The notes below the pieces were generated by a model. The model worked only from the letters and a program-made list of their open reading frames with translations. It was not told the DNA's origin and did not search any database. A DNA stretch of 51,600 bases from Fonticella tunisiensis (GTDB lineage Bacteria; Bacillota; Clostridia; Clostridiales; Caloramatoraceae): positions 1 through 51,600 of the forward strand of contig NZ_SOAZ01000023.1 of the NCBI RefSeq assembly GCF_004364155.1, read 5' to 3'. Both the position numbers and the translations under genes were made by a program. Positions 26,361-34,248 of the stretch are shown here, one piece after another. The stretch's first letter is position 1; each line of letters begins with the position of its first letter.

Positions 26361-27143
26361 ATGGGAACATGTAAAAAATGTGGTGCAGAGTTCGGGAAAA
26401 ACGATCAATTCTGCGTAGTGTGTGGTGGACAGATAATAAAAGATGAAGGTAAGAAGGATTTTGGAAACGAAATGTTGCAGGAGACTGCAGCAGCTTCAGA
26501 GCCAGGGATTAGAAGGCTAAAATATAAAATAAATATTGATAAATCAAGGTTTGAGAACTATGGAAGAGAAATATTCACTCTTTTTAAGGACGTGTTTACA
26601 AAACCTGTTGCAGCATCTTCAAAATATGCAAGAGAGCCATTAAAGGAAGCATCCTTTATATCGATGCTTATTATGGGAATCCTTCAGGGATTTCTTGCCG
26701 TCTGGATATCAAGCAGGCCCTTTGGTAGAATTCTAAAGGGGTTTTTGCCTATCTTTAAAACAGGAAGAATTTCGCCCTATGGCATTATATTCTTAAGAAG
26801 CTTTATAGTCTTTGGGATTGTACTTTTCGCTTTAACGCTTGGCCTTTTCATATCGGCACAGCTTTTATACAACGTTAGAGTTAAGCTTCTATCTCTCTGG
26901 AATATAGTATCCATAAGCGGCATACTTTATGTAACTATGATGCTTGTTTTGATAATGACCTATTATGCAGCGCCATCGGTCAATATAGTTTTCGCAATGT
27001 TTATAACCGTTATAATACTTGTTAGCATATACCAGAGTATAAAGGAGATAACAGGTCTTTCGGAGGACAGAGCAGCCTTTACAGCAGGGGCTGGGTTTAT
27101 TCTGATGGCAGCCATAATCTATCTTTTATCAGCCATTATATAA
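26361..27143 (+). CDS. Zinc-ribbon membrane protein (YIP1-like)
   Basis: A 260-residue protein with an N-terminal zinc ribbon, C4-KK-C7 and C18-VV-C21, a charged linker to about residue 95, and a C-terminal half with about five membrane helices (from ASFISMLIMGILQGFLAVWI onward). This zinc_ribbon plus multi-helix arrangement is common in Firmicutes and resembles YIP1-type membrane proteins, whose role in bacteria is unknown. AGGAGGGGG precedes ATG 26361. It is a single-gene unit between the leuS terminator and a possible small RNA. No substrate can be suggested. Confidence 0.7.
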   Translation: MGTCKKCGAEFGKNDQFCVVCGGQIIKDEGKKDFGNEMLQETAAASEPGIRRLKYKINIDKSRFENYGREIFTLFKDVFTKPVAASSKYAREPLKEASFISMLIMGILQGFLAVWISSRPFGRILKGFLPIFKTGRISPYGIIFLRSFIVFGIVLFALTLGLFISAQLLYNVRVKLLSLWNIVSISGILYVTMMLVLIMTYYAAPSVNIVFAMFITVIILVSIYQSIKEITGLSEDRAAFTAGAGFILMAAIIYLLSAII

Positions 27144-27232
27144 GTGAATAAACTTCAGAGTTTTTGAAATAATATATTTATAACAAGACTTTAAAAGGTT
27201 GTTAAGTTTATAAAATATTTATAATTTAACTC

Positions 27233-27261
27233 TTTACAATATGTCGAATTGTAGCTAAAAT
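27233..27261 (+). promoter_or_regulatory. Promoter in front of the possible small RNA
   Basis: TTTACA (27233-27238), a 17-nt spacer and TAAAAT (27256-27261). Confidence 0.6.
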
Positions 27262-27267
27262 ATATTT

Positions 27268-27357
27268 TGTGTGTGAAATTGCGTAAGGTTTTTTAACATA
27301 TAATTCCCTAAAACCCCAATATCAAGGATTCCCTCCACATTGGAGGGTATTTTTTAT
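27268..27357 (+). ncRNA. Possible small RNA or attenuated leader
   Basis: A promoter at 27233 and an intrinsic terminator (CCCTCCA, loop CAT, TGGAGGG, then TATTTTTT at 27331-27354) bracket about 90 nt with no start codon and ribosome site that would make a protein. The gene for the phospholipase-like protein begins 80 nt after the terminator. The transcript could therefore be a free small RNA or a terminated leader of that gene. It does not match a riboswitch class that I recognise. Confidence 0.4.
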
Positions 27358-27432
27358 TTCCATGCCCTATGAGGATAATATAAAAATACTGGTTAAAAAT
27401 AAGATTAGATTAACTTTCATAGGGTGATGGTT

Positions 27433-28176
27433 ATGAACTTATTTGAAAAATCATATTCAGTAATGTTTAAAAACGTCCTCAGGGCAGCGAATCCAATTAA
27501 AAAGAGAATAATCAAAACGGAGTGCGAAGTTCACAGGTTCATAAATAACCAGGGAGTAGAAATTTTAAAAAATGATGGCTACATCGATGCATATAATCTA
27601 ATGTCAAAATATATAAAGGAAATTAATGAAGGTGCGGTGTGGGCAGATCAGGATTTTAAAAGTGCCAATCATTTCTATAATCCTGAAACCGGAAGAGGCT
27701 TATACGGAAACAGCAATGCCTTCAGGGAGATAATGACATATTACGGCAAAGCACTTAATCTGTATTATAACGACAATGTAAGGGATGCGATGTTTTATTT
27801 TGGGGCAGCCTGTCATATAATTCAGGACCTTACCGTTCCCCAACATGTAAATGTAAGGCTCCTCGATAAGCACAGACAGTATGAACAGTGGATTATAAGG
27901 ACATATAAAGAGCATGATTTATTTAAGGTATACAGAAACGGAATATATTTAAAGACTATACCTGAATTTATAGAATATAATAGCAGACATGCAATAGGTG
28001 CTTATAAAAAGTTTTTATATGAAAAAAACAGACAGGTTAAATTTTTTAAAACTACATCTGTAATTCTGGTTCTCGCCCAGAAAACAACTGCAGGGGCAAT
28101 GCTAAAGTTTTATAATGACATACAGAGGATGAAGCCCTATATTGAAAAAAGAAAAAAGGATATGTTGAAAATATGA
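27433..28176 (+). CDS. Zinc-dependent phospholipase C-like protein
   Basis: A 247-residue all-helical protein of the alpha-toxin N-domain/zinc phospholipase C family. The metal-ligand pattern is visible: H34 (CEVHRFIN), the acidic group in WADQDF (72-74), H80 (SANHFYNP), H128 and D132 (ACHIIQDLTVPQH), H138 and the H147/E151 pair (KHRQYEQW). Length equals the catalytic domain alone; the C2-like membrane-binding domain of clostridial alpha-toxin is absent. There is also no signal peptide, unlike secreted enzymes, and the N-terminal Trp ligand of mature enzymes is not at the start. It may thus act inside the cell, or be exported another way. ATG 27433 follows AGGGTG; GTG 27424 and ATG 27427 are alternatives. 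Confidence 0.8.
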   Translation: MNLFEKSYSVMFKNVLRAANPIKKRIIKTECEVHRFINNQGVEILKNDGYIDAYNLMSKYIKEINEGAVWADQDFKSANHFYNPETGRGLYGNSNAFREIMTYYGKALNLYYNDNVRDAMFYFGAACHIIQDLTVPQHVNVRLLDKHRQYEQWIIRTYKEHDLFKVYRNGIYLKTIPEFIEYNSRHAIGAYKKFLYEKNRQVKFFKTTSVILVLAQKTTAGAMLKFYNDIQRMKPYIEKRKKDMLKI

Positions 28177-28184
28177 GAAAGTAT

Positions 28185-28212
28185 ATTCCTGTTTATTGCA
28201 GGAATTTTTTTC
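28185..28212 (+). terminator. Terminator of the phospholipase-like gene
   Basis: ATTCCTG (28185-28191) pairs with CAGGAAT (28199-28205), followed by seven T residues. Confidence 0.85.
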
Positions 28213-28326
28213 TATGTAAAGAAATAATTAAGGACAAGGATTAAAGCCCATGTTTTAATATGTCGATAAATACATTATTAAAGTATATTTTATGCGGTAA
28301 ATTAAGGGGTTCATTGGGGTGATAAT

Positions 28327-28884
28327 ATGAAAAAGGACATAACTGTTGAACTTGGAAGTTTGAAACTTCATGGAAACGTGCTTGACATTTCCACAAGGGG
28401 CAATAACATAATATCTGAAATAGTTAATATAACCTATACAAAAAATGAAGCTGAAAGCCTGGAGAAGGAATATATAGTATGGGACAATATAAATATTTCC
28501 TCAAAGGATAGTTTTTACGATTATGCATGTTCCTTTTTCTCTCTAGGCTTTATAAGGGGGAAAAGAAATTTAAACAAAAGGCTCAAGGAGTTAAAAAGAG
28601 TTTTAAAGAAGGATGGAAAGCTTTTTATATGGGATTTGCATATACCATCTACAACGCTTTTTGGAGATTTTAATGTTATTGCAAAACTTCCTGACGGACG
28701 TGAAAAAAGGCTCAATTTAAGAGTTAAATTGAATCCTTTCAGAGTAAAATTTGTTGACATGTTGAAACTTTTAGAGAATAATGGTTATAAGATAATTATT
28801 AGCACTATAAGTAATAACAAATACTACATAGAAGCAGTAAACATTAAGGAGGAAAAGGATGAAGACGGTTCTGGCGGCCCTTAA
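28327..28884 (+). CDS. Class I methyltransferase-like protein
   Basis: A 185-residue protein resembling the second half and part of the core of class I SAM-dependent methyltransferases: a motif I-like NVLDISTRGN near residue 17, FYDYACSFFSLGFI near 62-75 and LKELKRVLKKDGKLFIWDLH at about 86-105, the usual post-core strand. The motif I glycines are largely missing (LDISTRGN instead of LDxGxGxG) and the protein is short, so SAM binding is uncertain. It overlaps the radical SAM gene by 26 nt, which suggests translational coupling and a joint role. GGGGTGAT precedes the ATG. Confidence 0.7.
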   Translation: MKKDITVELGSLKLHGNVLDISTRGNNIISEIVNITYTKNEAESLEKEYIVWDNINISSKDSFYDYACSFFSLGFIRGKRNLNKRLKELKRVLKKDGKLFIWDLHIPSTTLFGDFNVIAKLPDGREKRLNLRVKLNPFRVKFVDMLKLLENNGYKIIISTISNNKYYIEAVNIKEEKDEDGSGGP

Positions 28885-30529
28885 TGCAAAGCATATTCAT
28901 TCAAACCTTGCAATTAGATATCTAAAGGCCTATGCGGATGACGATAATATAGAAATATACGATGCCACAATAAATGAAAACCCTCTTAACATAGCAATCG
29001 ATATTGCCAGAAAAAAGCCTGATCTAGTTGGGTTTTCCTGCTACATATGGAATATTGAAAATACCCTCAAAGTCTGCAGTGCTCTTAAGGAAATTGATGG
29101 GAATATATTTATACTCCTTGGGGGGCCGGAGGTTACATATGACAGCAAAGCTGTTTTAGAAAGATATGAATACATAGACTTTATAATTCAAGGAGAAGGT
29201 GAGAGGCCTTTTAAAAACTTTATTTGCAAGCTTAAGGAAGGGAAAAAATCCTTTGAAGATGTAGAGGGGCTTGTTTATAGATGCGGGGACAAGATTATAG
29301 AAAATCACTCCAGAAGTTTTATAGAAAACCTCGATGAGATTCCCTTTCCATATAAAGATGGTATTACCGACAGAATTATATACTATGAAACCACACGGGG
29401 ATGCCCCTTTAGCTGCAAATATTGCCTCTCCTCCATTGAAAGGGGGCTTAGGTATTTCAGCCTTGATAGGGTTAAAAGCGATTTAAAGTATTTTATAGAC
29501 AGAGATGTAAAAATAGTGAAGTTTGTTGACAGAACCTTTAATGCAAATAAAAAGTTTGCAATGGAGATATGGAAGTACCTTATAGAAAATAGAAAGAACA
29601 CAACCTTTCATTTTGAAATAGCAGCAGATATATTGGACAGGGATGCAATAGAGATTTTAAAAGGTGCTCCAGATGGGCTTTTTCAATTTGAAGTGGGAGT
29701 GCAGACAACTAATCCTGAGGTTTTAAATAACATAAATAGGACTATGGACTTTGAAAAATTAAAAAGAAACGTACTGGAAATAAAAAAGTCAGGAAATATC
29801 CACTGCCACCTTGATCTCATTGCAGGGCTGCCTGGAGAAGACTTTTCCTCCTTTAGAAGGTCCTTTGACATGTGTATGGATATGAATCCTGATGTGCTTC
29901 AGCTGGGTTTTTTGAAGATATTAAAGGGTTCTCCAATGTATTATGAAAGCCATAAATATATTATGCATTATACGAAATTCCCTCCATATCAGGTGCTTAA
30001 AACAAGGGATATAACCTTTGATGAAATGGTTAGTCTTATGGAATTGGAGGAGGTTTTTGAATCCTATTACAACAGTGGCATATTCAGTATAACTATGTTT
30101 TATGCTCTTTCAAAGGTACATTCAAAATTCGATTTCTTTATGGATTTTACAGGTTTTCTAAAGGACAAAGGATTTTTCAGCAGAAATATGAGCTTAAACG
30201 ATAGATTTAAGCTGCTCTATGAGTTTTTACTTAAATATTGTAATGAAAATATAATTAGGGATGTGCTTCTCCATGATTATATTATAAATACTAAAAAATC
30301 TGTAGTTCCTGATTTTCTCAAGAGAGAAAATATGTTGAATTTAAAGGACTTAGTGTATGAAAACAGAAGTAAAATAGAAAAATATTTTGGCAGGATTGAT
30401 TTTAAAAGAATATTTTATGTACCTGTTGATGTTAAGATATTAAAGGACATGTCATCATATAGTATATTAGAAGAAAGAGGGATTGCAGTTTTTAACCTGG
30501 AAAAGGGGGAATATATGTATTTGCAATGA
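28859..30529 (+). CDS. Cobalamin-binding-type radical SAM protein (DUF4080-like)
   Basis: A 556-residue enzyme of the B12-binding radical SAM class. The N-terminal Rossmann-like domain (1-135) includes KPDLVGFSCYIWNIENTLKV, ILLGGPEVTYD and FIIQGEGERPF, typical of this group, although the cobalamin-ligand motif DxHxxG is not evident. The radical SAM barrel begins with the cluster motif CPFSCKYC (CxxxCxxC) after YYETTRG; the expected later strands FVDRTFNAN, FEIAADIL and DLIAGLPGE follow. The C-terminal 200 residues match a DUF4080-type tail. Substrate is unknown. Start ATG 28859 has AAGGAGG upstream inside the preceding gene. The overlapping methyltransferase-like gene suggests a common modification pathway. 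Confidence 0.88.
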   Translation: MKTVLAALNAKHIHSNLAIRYLKAYADDDNIEIYDATINENPLNIAIDIARKKPDLVGFSCYIWNIENTLKVCSALKEIDGNIFILLGGPEVTYDSKAVLERYEYIDFIIQGEGERPFKNFICKLKEGKKSFEDVEGLVYRCGDKIIENHSRSFIENLDEIPFPYKDGITDRIIYYETTRGCPFSCKYCLSSIERGLRYFSLDRVKSDLKYFIDRDVKIVKFVDRTFNANKKFAMEIWKYLIENRKNTTFHFEIAADILDRDAIEILKGAPDGLFQFEVGVQTTNPEVLNNINRTMDFEKLKRNVLEIKKSGNIHCHLDLIAGLPGEDFSSFRRSFDMCMDMNPDVLQLGFLKILKGSPMYYESHKYIMHYTKFPPYQVLKTRDITFDEMVSLMELEEVFESYYNSGIFSITMFYALSKVHSKFDFFMDFTGFLKDKGFFSRNMSLNDRFKLLYEFLLKYCNENIIRDVLLHDYIINTKKSVVPDFLKRENMLNLKDLVYENRSKIEKYFGRIDFKRIFYVPVDVKILKDMSSYSILEERGIAVFNLEKGEYMYLQ

Positions 30530-30773
30530 ATTAAAAAATATTGATAAAAATTTACTTTTAAAAGTTATTAATGCAAAAAATATTTTTCTGAATGTATGTG
30601 ATTATAATCAAAGCCTTTAAAAATAAAGTAATTAAAATATTTTATAAATAGCCGCTGTTTTAAGTTTGCATTTTTTTTAAATTATATTCAAATTATGGAA
30701 AACTTATAATATAATAAGGATTACATGGAAATGTTATGAGAGCATTATAAATTAGTATAAGGGTGGTGATACC

Positions 30774-31100
30774 TTGGCCTTGGAAGTAGTAAAGGATATC
30801 CTTGAAATTGAAAAGGAGGGGGAAGAAATAGTTAGAAAGGCCCAGAGCCTTGCCGCTGAAATAGAAAAATCTGCAAGGGAAGAGGCGGATTCAATAATTG
30901 AAGGTGCTAAAAAAGAAGCAGAAGAGCATTTAAGTAGCGTAATTTCAAAGTATGAAGCTGAAGCCCTTGAGGCTGCAAAAAAGCTAAAAAGCGAAGAAGA
31001 AGAGGCTATAGGCAAACTAAAAAATATTCCTTCCGAACTCATGGAAAAAGCAGTAAATATGGTTATCGAGAGGATAGTGAACGGCCATGGCGATAGTTAA
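30774..31100 (+). CDS. ntpH: V/A-type ATPase subunit G/H, operon 2
   Basis: Peripheral-stalk subunit, 108 residues, almost entirely one helix rich in E, K and A (VVKDILEIEKEGEEIVRKAQ ... AREEADSIIEGAKKEAEEH), the partner of the subunit E coiled coil. The start is TTG 30774 with GGGTGGTGAT 4 nt upstream. The end overlaps the subunit I start by 14 nt. It opens the nine-gene operon. The 244-nt region upstream is very AT-rich with several TATAAT-like boxes, but no clear promoter could be chosen. Confidence 0.85.
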   Translation: MALEVVKDILEIEKEGEEIVRKAQSLAAEIEKSAREEADSIIEGAKKEAEEHLSSVISKYEAEALEAAKKLKSEEEEAIGKLKNIPSELMEKAVNMVIERIVNGHGDS

Positions 31101-33021
31101 AATGAAAAAGCTTACCATTGCTGCTCCCCTGGGTGACAGGGATAGGCTGTTAAATACCCTTCAAACCCTTGGAAATGTGCATTTAATCGATCTCAAGGAT
31201 AAAATTAACGATACTTCAGATGTGGAAATTTTTGAGGAAGCCAAAAGCGTTTCACAAACTGAGATAGAGTTTAATCATATTAAATTTACATATGATTTTC
31301 TAAGGCGTTTTCATAGGGAAAGGGTAGGTCTCTTTTCAAAAAGGGAGATTATTTCAAAGGAAGAGTTTGAGGAGCTTGAGAACAAAATAAACTGGAGAAG
31401 TATTTATGCAGAGGCTAAAGGAATAGAAGAAGCCCTTGGCATGAATAGAAACAAAAGAAATAGAGTTTTGTCTTCCGCAGAACAATACAGGCAGTGGAGC
31501 AGCCTTGATATCAGCATAAAAGAGCTTGAGAAACTTAAAAAAACAGCATATTTTGTTGGAGTTATATCCGGAAGGTATGAAGCACAGCTTAATGATGAGT
31601 TAACCTCAAATTTCGAGGATGTATATATTGAAAGAGTATCCGATACTCAGCAGGATATAGGGCTTTTTATATTGTGCCATAGGGATGACTTAAATAAAGT
31701 ATCGGATATACTTAAAAAATATGGTTTTGCAAAGGCAAATATCGACCTTGCTGAGGTACCTGTAAATAAGCTTAAAAGGCTTCAGGAGGAGCTTGTGAAT
31801 ATCGATGATGAATATGATAAGCTCATCAAAAGGGCTGAAGAACTTTCAAAAAATGCAGGGGATATCGAGAAGATGTTTGATTATCTGTCAACCAGGCTTG
31901 AAAAGGAAAGGGCAATATCAAACCTTATAAAGACCCGTAAAACCCTGATACTTCAGGGATGGGTTCCGGAGGATGAAGCTAAGAAGGTTTCTGAAACTTT
32001 AAATCATAATTTTAAAGATGTTTATATAGATTTTGAAGAGCCAGAGGAGGATGATAACCCTCCAATTGCATTTAAGAACAATGCACTGGTTGAGCCCTTT
32101 GAGATAGTGACCTCAATGTACAGCCTGCCTTCTGCAGGGGAAGTTGATCCTACGCCTGTTTTAACACCGTTTTTCCTGTTGTTCTTTGGAATGATGATGT
32201 CCGATATAGGCTATGGTTTTGGGATGCTCATATGTTCTATTATAATGCTTAAGTTTATGGACCTTGAGGGAGGAGCTAAAAAAATTGCAAAGCTTATACT
32301 CTACAGCAGCATACCGACAATCATATTTGGAGCGCTCTACGGAGGAGTCTTTGGAGTCTCAATTAAGCCCCTGTGGGTGAATCCACTTGATAACCCAATG
32401 CTTATACTTGGAATATCTGTAGTCCTTGGAGTTTTACACCTTGTTATAGGGCTTGGAGTTAAAGGATATCAGCTTATAAGAAGCGGCCATGTTCTTGATG
32501 CAGTTTTCGATGTAGGAACTCTGTATGCCATAATATTCGGTATTGCATGGTATGCCGCAGGTACACAGGGCATAGTTGGAGGGACTGAAATCGGAAAATG
32601 GCTTGCAATAACAGGGGTTGTTGGAATATTCCTTACAGCTGGAAGGGCCAACAAGGGAATAGGAGGCAAAATCGGTGCAGGGCTCTTTGGAGTATATGGC
32701 CTAACAAGCTATGTTGGTGATGCATTGTCCTATTCAAGGCTTATGGCATTAGGGCTTGCAACAGGGCTTATAGGAAATGCCTTTAATATAATGATAGGCC
32801 TTATGGGCGAAGGCATAACCCTTCCAAAGCTTATACTTGGCCCCATAATACTTATTGCAGGCCATACCTTTAATCTCTTAATAAATGCCCTGGGATCCTA
32901 TGTTCATACAAGCAGGCTTCAATACGTTGAATTCTTTGGTAAATTTTATGAGGGTGGAGGCAAAGCCTTTGAACCTTTAAAAATAAAAACCAAATATATC
33001 AAAGTTAAAGAAGAAAAATAA
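31087..33021 (+). CDS. ntpI: V/A-type ATPase subunit I (a-subunit), operon 2
   Basis: The membrane stator subunit that forms the ion half-channels, 644 residues. The N-terminal cytoplasmic half (about 1-340) is helical with coiled coils (about 85-120 and 230-285) and starts MAIVKMKKLTI, as is common in the family. The C-terminal half has about seven to eight membrane helices, with the signatures PFFLLFFGMMMSDIGYGF, GLTSYVGDALSYSRLMALGL and GHTFNLLINALGSYVHTSRL. SYSRLMALGLA contains the essential arginine. The C-terminal KTKYIKV helped identify the remnant at position 1. Confidence 0.96.
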   Translation: MAIVKMKKLTIAAPLGDRDRLLNTLQTLGNVHLIDLKDKINDTSDVEIFEEAKSVSQTEIEFNHIKFTYDFLRRFHRERVGLFSKREIISKEEFEELENKINWRSIYAEAKGIEEALGMNRNKRNRVLSSAEQYRQWSSLDISIKELEKLKKTAYFVGVISGRYEAQLNDELTSNFEDVYIERVSDTQQDIGLFILCHRDDLNKVSDILKKYGFAKANIDLAEVPVNKLKRLQEELVNIDDEYDKLIKRAEELSKNAGDIEKMFDYLSTRLEKERAISNLIKTRKTLILQGWVPEDEAKKVSETLNHNFKDVYIDFEEPEEDDNPPIAFKNNALVEPFEIVTSMYSLPSAGEVDPTPVLTPFFLLFFGMMMSDIGYGFGMLICSIIMLKFMDLEGGAKKIAKLILYSSIPTIIFGALYGGVFGVSIKPLWVNPLDNPMLILGISVVLGVLHLVIGLGVKGYQLIRSGHVLDAVFDVGTLYAIIFGIAWYAAGTQGIVGGTEIGKWLAITGVVGIFLTAGRANKGIGGKIGAGLFGVYGLTSYVGDALSYSRLMALGLATGLIGNAFNIMIGLMGEGITLPKLILGPIILIAGHTFNLLINALGSYVHTSRLQYVEFFGKFYEGGGKAFEPLKIKTKYIKVKEEK

Positions 33022-33035
33022 GGGAGGAATTTTAA

Positions 33036-33527
33036 ATGAATTTCATGCAATTCTTAACTTCTCAAAACGGTGGTTTAATACTTACACTGCTGGCAGTTGC
33101 TCTTGCCGCCTTAATACCTGGAATAGGTTCAGCAAGGGGTACAGGGCTTGTGGGTGAATCCTCAGCAGGGCTTATCGCAGAGGATCCGGAAAAGTTCGGG
33201 AAGGCATTGATACTTCAGGTTATTCCTGGTACACAGGGACTTTATGGTTTCGTTATAGGAATCCTTATACTTGTTAAAACAGGGTTCCTTGCTACAATAC
33301 CTGACCTCAGCCAGGGTTTTCAGCTTTTAATGGCATCCCTTCCAATAGCAATCGTTGGATATAGATCAGCGATATATCAGGGAAAAACAGCGGCAGCAGG
33401 TGTTCAAATACTTGCAAAGAGGCCGGAAAAGTTCTTTAACGGCGTTATATTTGCAGTTATAGTTGAAACCTATGCGCTTCTTGCATTCGTTATTTCATTC
33501 TTAATGCTAAACAGCATAAAGCTATAA
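33036..33527 (+). CDS. ntpK: V/A-type ATPase subunit K, double-hairpin Na+-type proteolipid, operon 2
   Basis: Rotor-ring proteolipid of 163 residues with four membrane helices formed by two fused c-type hairpins. Only the second hairpin carries the ion-binding carboxylate, E144 in IVETYALLAF; the first has PGTQGLYGF. The residues known to bind Na+ in Enterococcus hirae NtpK (T64, Q65, Q110, E139) are all matched here by T66, Q67, Q115 (IYQGK) and E144. Na+ translocation is therefore a strong inference. It differs in layout from the single-hairpin K at 122. GGGAGGA precedes ATG 33036. Confidence 0.96.
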   Translation: MNFMQFLTSQNGGLILTLLAVALAALIPGIGSARGTGLVGESSAGLIAEDPEKFGKALILQVIPGTQGLYGFVIGILILVKTGFLATIPDLSQGFQLLMASLPIAIVGYRSAIYQGKTAAAGVQILAKRPEKFFNGVIFAVIVETYALLAFVISFLMLNSIKL

Positions 33528-33541
33528 GGGAGTGGCAAAAA

Positions 33542-34141
33542 ATGGCCGGAATTGAAAATTTAAAGTCCAGAATCCTCAGGGACAGCGAAGAACAGGCAAG
33601 GCAGATAGAAAACGAGGCCAGAGCAAGAGCCGATGAAATTGTAAAGTCTGCTAAATTAAGGGCAGAGGAAATACTTGAGGAGTTTAAGGCTAAGGCTGAA
33701 AGGGATGGCAGGGACAGAAGGGACAGAATAATCGCAAGGGCTCAGCTTGATTTAAGAAATGCTGTTCTTGCGGCAAAGCAGGAAGCCATAGATAAGGTTT
33801 TAAATACTGCCATAAGAAAAATACAGTTTATGAGCGTTGAGGAGTATACAAATTTCATTGAAAGGCTTCTTTTAAGCAACATAGAAACAGGTGATGAGGA
33901 AGTAATTTTCTCTGAAAATGATAAAAACAGAATAGACCCTGATTTGCTTAAGAGAGTTAATAAAAAATTACAATCTGAAGGCAAAAAGGGACAGCTTAAA
34001 ATAAGCGGTGAAGTAAGAAATATATCTTCAGGATTTATACTGAAAAGAGAAGGCCTTGAGGTAAACTGCTCCATAGAGGCACAAATAAGGGCCTTAAGGG
34101 ACAGCCTTCAGGGCGATATAGCAAACCTTTTATTTAGTTAA
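33542..34141 (+). CDS. ntpE: V/A-type ATPase subunit E, operon 2
   Basis: Peripheral-stalk subunit, 199 residues, the same length as the E subunit at 868. A long charged helix (about 1-100, RQIENEARARADEIVKSAKL) precedes a C-terminal globular part with ISSGFILKREGLEVNCSIEA, the conserved E-subunit end that binds the head. It follows K by 14 nt. A 107-nt spacer with a strong hairpin separates it from subunit C, the widest gap in this operon. Confidence 0.9.
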   Translation: MAGIENLKSRILRDSEEQARQIENEARARADEIVKSAKLRAEEILEEFKAKAERDGRDRRDRIIARAQLDLRNAVLAAKQEAIDKVLNTAIRKIQFMSVEEYTNFIERLLLSNIETGDEEVIFSENDKNRIDPDLLKRVNKKLQSEGKKGQLKISGEVRNISSGFILKREGLEVNCSIEAQIRALRDSLQGDIANLLFS

Positions 34142-34169
34142 AGGAAAACTCATAGTACTTTCAATAATT

Positions 34170-34231
34170 CAGAAGTGGCTTTTCGGTGATGTCAATGGGG
34201 ATAAACCCTGACATCCCATCTCTAACTTCTG
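34170..34231 (+). promoter_or_regulatory. Hairpin between ntpE and ntpC
   Basis: GATGTCA...GGG and CCC-TGACATC (34188-34215) form a stem with a 3-nt bulge and the loop ATAAA, enclosed by CAGAAGT (34170) and ACTTCTG (34225). No T-run follows. It could be an RNA-processing or partial-stop site that sets different amounts of the K/E and C-to-D products. Confidence 0.55.
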
Positions 34232-34248
34232 TTGGGGAGTGTTCATGA

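Noticed and set aside
30530-30773. Promoter for ATPase operon 2
   Set aside because: Several TATAAT-like boxes occur in very AT-rich sequence, but none has a -35 partner at 16-18 nt, so no choice is supportable.
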